From: an uncultured Collinsella sp.
GTDB taxonomy: Bacteria; Actinomycetota; Coriobacteriia; Coriobacteriales; Coriobacteriaceae
Direction: 5' to 3'
NCBI GenBank assembly: GCA_900547855.1
Contig: URIK01000106.1
Location: forward strand, 1-6,294
DNA: 6,294 bases
The translations under genes were made by a program, and so were the position numbers. Positions 5,321 through 6,294 of the stretch are shown piece after piece. The stretch's first letter is position 1; each line of letters starts with the position of its first letter. The notes under the pieces are model-generated. The model had not been told where the DNA came from. It searched no databases and saw only the letters and a list, made by a program, of their open reading frames with translations.

Positions 5321-6199
5321 TTAGCGCTCAACGAACTGCTGTATTTGCGCGAGCAGGCGCTTTGCCTCTTGGCGGCCCTGGATATACAAGTCGAGCAACT
5401 TGGCCGGATCGTGTTCGACATGGCCGACCTCGACCGGCTTTTGCGGAGCAACGACCAACGCACGGCCCTCGCGCTCATACTTCCACAGGTGCATGCGCTG
5501 GATGTTGTAACGGTCGTGGCGCGTCTCGATGGCCTCGAGCAGATAGGGGTAGTCGGCATAGCGGGCGCGCGCGGCCGGCAAAAACTCGTAGGGCTTTTTC
5601 TCGTACGAGCGGTCCTGCGTGACGATGACGACCGCGCGATCGTATCCGGCCTCTTCCAGCACGTGCTCGACAGGCACCGAATCTGCCACACCGCCGTCGA
5701 CGTACTTGTGGCCATCAATCTCGACCGGCGGCGTCACCAGCGGCAACGAGGTCGAGGCACGCACGCAATCGATATCGAGCATGGCGTTTTTGACGGGCAG
5801 GTAGGCAGCGGTGCCAAATAACATGTCCGTCGCGACAGCATACATTTCGATGGGGCTCGCGTCGAAGCTCTCGTTATCGAAGGGGTCTAGGCGATCCTGC
5901 ACGTCGTTGAAAATAAAGTCGTAGCCGACGATGGAGCCCGTGGACGCAAACGATGCGGCACCCATGTAGCGGCTGTCGTTGCAAAAAGCCAAGTTGATGC
6001 GGTTGGCACGGCCGATCTGGTGCGACTTGTAGTTCACGCCGTTGAGGGCACCGGCCGATACGCCATATACCGCCGGGATCTCGACACCGGCCTCCATGAG
6101 AACGTCGAGCACGCCTGCGGTAAATTGCCCGCGAAAACTACCGCCCTCCAGGACGAGCGCGACCTTGCCAGCATTTTTCGCCTTATCTTCTACAGTCAT
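5321..6199 (-). CDS. Patatin-like phospholipase / acyl hydrolase
   Basis: A 292-residue cytoplasmic-type serine hydrolase of the patatin family; members cleave acyl esters of lipids with a Ser-Asp dyad. LVLEGGSFRGQFTAGVLD (15-32) holds the oxyanion-hole glycines and arginine. YGVSAGALNG (45-54) is the GxSxG elbow with nucleophile Ser48, and VDGGVADSVPV (167-177) carries the catalytic Asp168. All key residues are present, so the enzyme should be active. No signal peptide or membrane segment is seen. The layout resembles single-domain bacterial patatins of the RssA/YjjU type, but the substrate is unknown. AGGAGG (6210-6205) lies five bases before the ATG. Only 49 genomic bases remain upstream before adapter, so promoter and neighbour are lost. 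It precedes the ribosomal operon on the same strand but is separated by 234 bases, a hairpin and a promoter, so a functional link to that operon is unlikely. Confidence 0.93.
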   Translation of the reverse strand: MTVEDKAKNAGKVALVLEGGSFRGQFTAGVLDVLMEAGVEIPAVYGVSAGALNGVNYKSHQIGRANRINLAFCNDSRYMGAASFASTGSIVGYDFIFNDVQDRLDPFDNESFDASPIEMYAVATDMLFGTAAYLPVKNAMLDIDCVRASTSLPLVTPPVEIDGHKYVDGGVADSVPVEHVLEEAGYDRAVVIVTQDRSYEKKPYEFLPAARARYADYPYLLEAIETRHDRYNIQRMHLWKYEREGRALVVAPQKPVEVGHVEHDPAKLLDLYIQGRQEAKRLLAQIQQFVER

Positions 6200-6248
6200 G
6201 ATGACCTCCTACCGTTGCGTTTTGGCTTTCTTCTACCCAGTTTTGCGA

Positions 6249-6294
6249 CTGTCTCTTATACACATCTCCGAGCCCACGAGACGCTCATGAATCT
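6249..6294 (+). other. Illumina Nextera i7 adapter (artefact)
   Basis: Sequencing adapter, not genome. Positions 6249-6267 are the 19-base mosaic end in the opposite orientation to the left end, 6268-6282 are the Read 2 adapter stem CCGAGCCCACGAGAC, 6283-6290 (GCTCATGA) are an i7 index that I recall as N714, and 6291-6294 begin the P7 oligo. It produces the false peptide tail LSLIHISEPTRRS on the plus strand. Confidence 0.98.

Noticed and set aside
4682..5821. A 379-codon plus-strand open frame spanning rplM and part of the patatin-like gene
   Set aside because: It is antisense to two real genes and crosses their promoter and hairpin region; no family resemblance.
6042..6290. An 82-codon plus-strand open frame at the right end
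   Set aside because: It is antisense to the patatin-like gene and ends in the adapter-derived LSLIHISEPTRRS.

Overview
The window looks like ordinary chromosomal DNA from a moderately GC-rich Gram-positive bacterium. Protein style, the rplM-rpsI-glmM order, strong GGAGG ribosome binding sites and the short 242-residue NagB suggest Actinobacteria, most likely class Coriobacteriia (Collinsella-like). That placement is an inference from protein character, not from a marker comparison. Both ends are not biological: positions 1-48 and 6249-6294 are Illumina Nextera adapter and index sequence, so the genomic insert is only about 49-6248.

Every credible gene lies on the minus strand, so transcription runs from right to left. 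In that order: a patatin-like acyl hydrolase (6199-5321); a spacer with an imperfect hairpin, a good promoter and a leader hairpin; rplM (L13) and rpsI (S9), two bases apart and probably translationally coupled; a strong intrinsic terminator (4214-4171); glmM; a stand-alone glucose-type PTS IIA protein; a 271-base spacer rich in inverted repeats; nagB and its terminator (1180-1155); a 388-base gene-free stretch; and the 5' part of a STAND/MalT-like ATPase gene (766-49) cut off by the adapter.

The genes fall into three functional blocks. The ribosomal pair is a standard translation operon ending at a strong terminator. glmM, the PTS IIA gene and nagB touch the amino-sugar pool. GlmM sends glucosamine-6-P into cell-wall synthesis, and NagB drains glucosamine-6-P into fructose-6-P and ammonia. 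A IIA protein of this class supplies phosphate for uptake of glucose or GlcNAc-type sugars. The outer genes, patatin-like protein and STAND ATPase, have no evident link to these.

I found no mobile element, CRISPR array, tRNA or rRNA, and no clearly new system. The best leads are a possible regulatory RNA leader before nagB, with overlapping and therefore mutually exclusive stems reaching its ribosome binding site, and a hairpin at the predicted 5' end of the rplM-rpsI transcript. Both come from reading by eye and have not been folded or compared with homologs.
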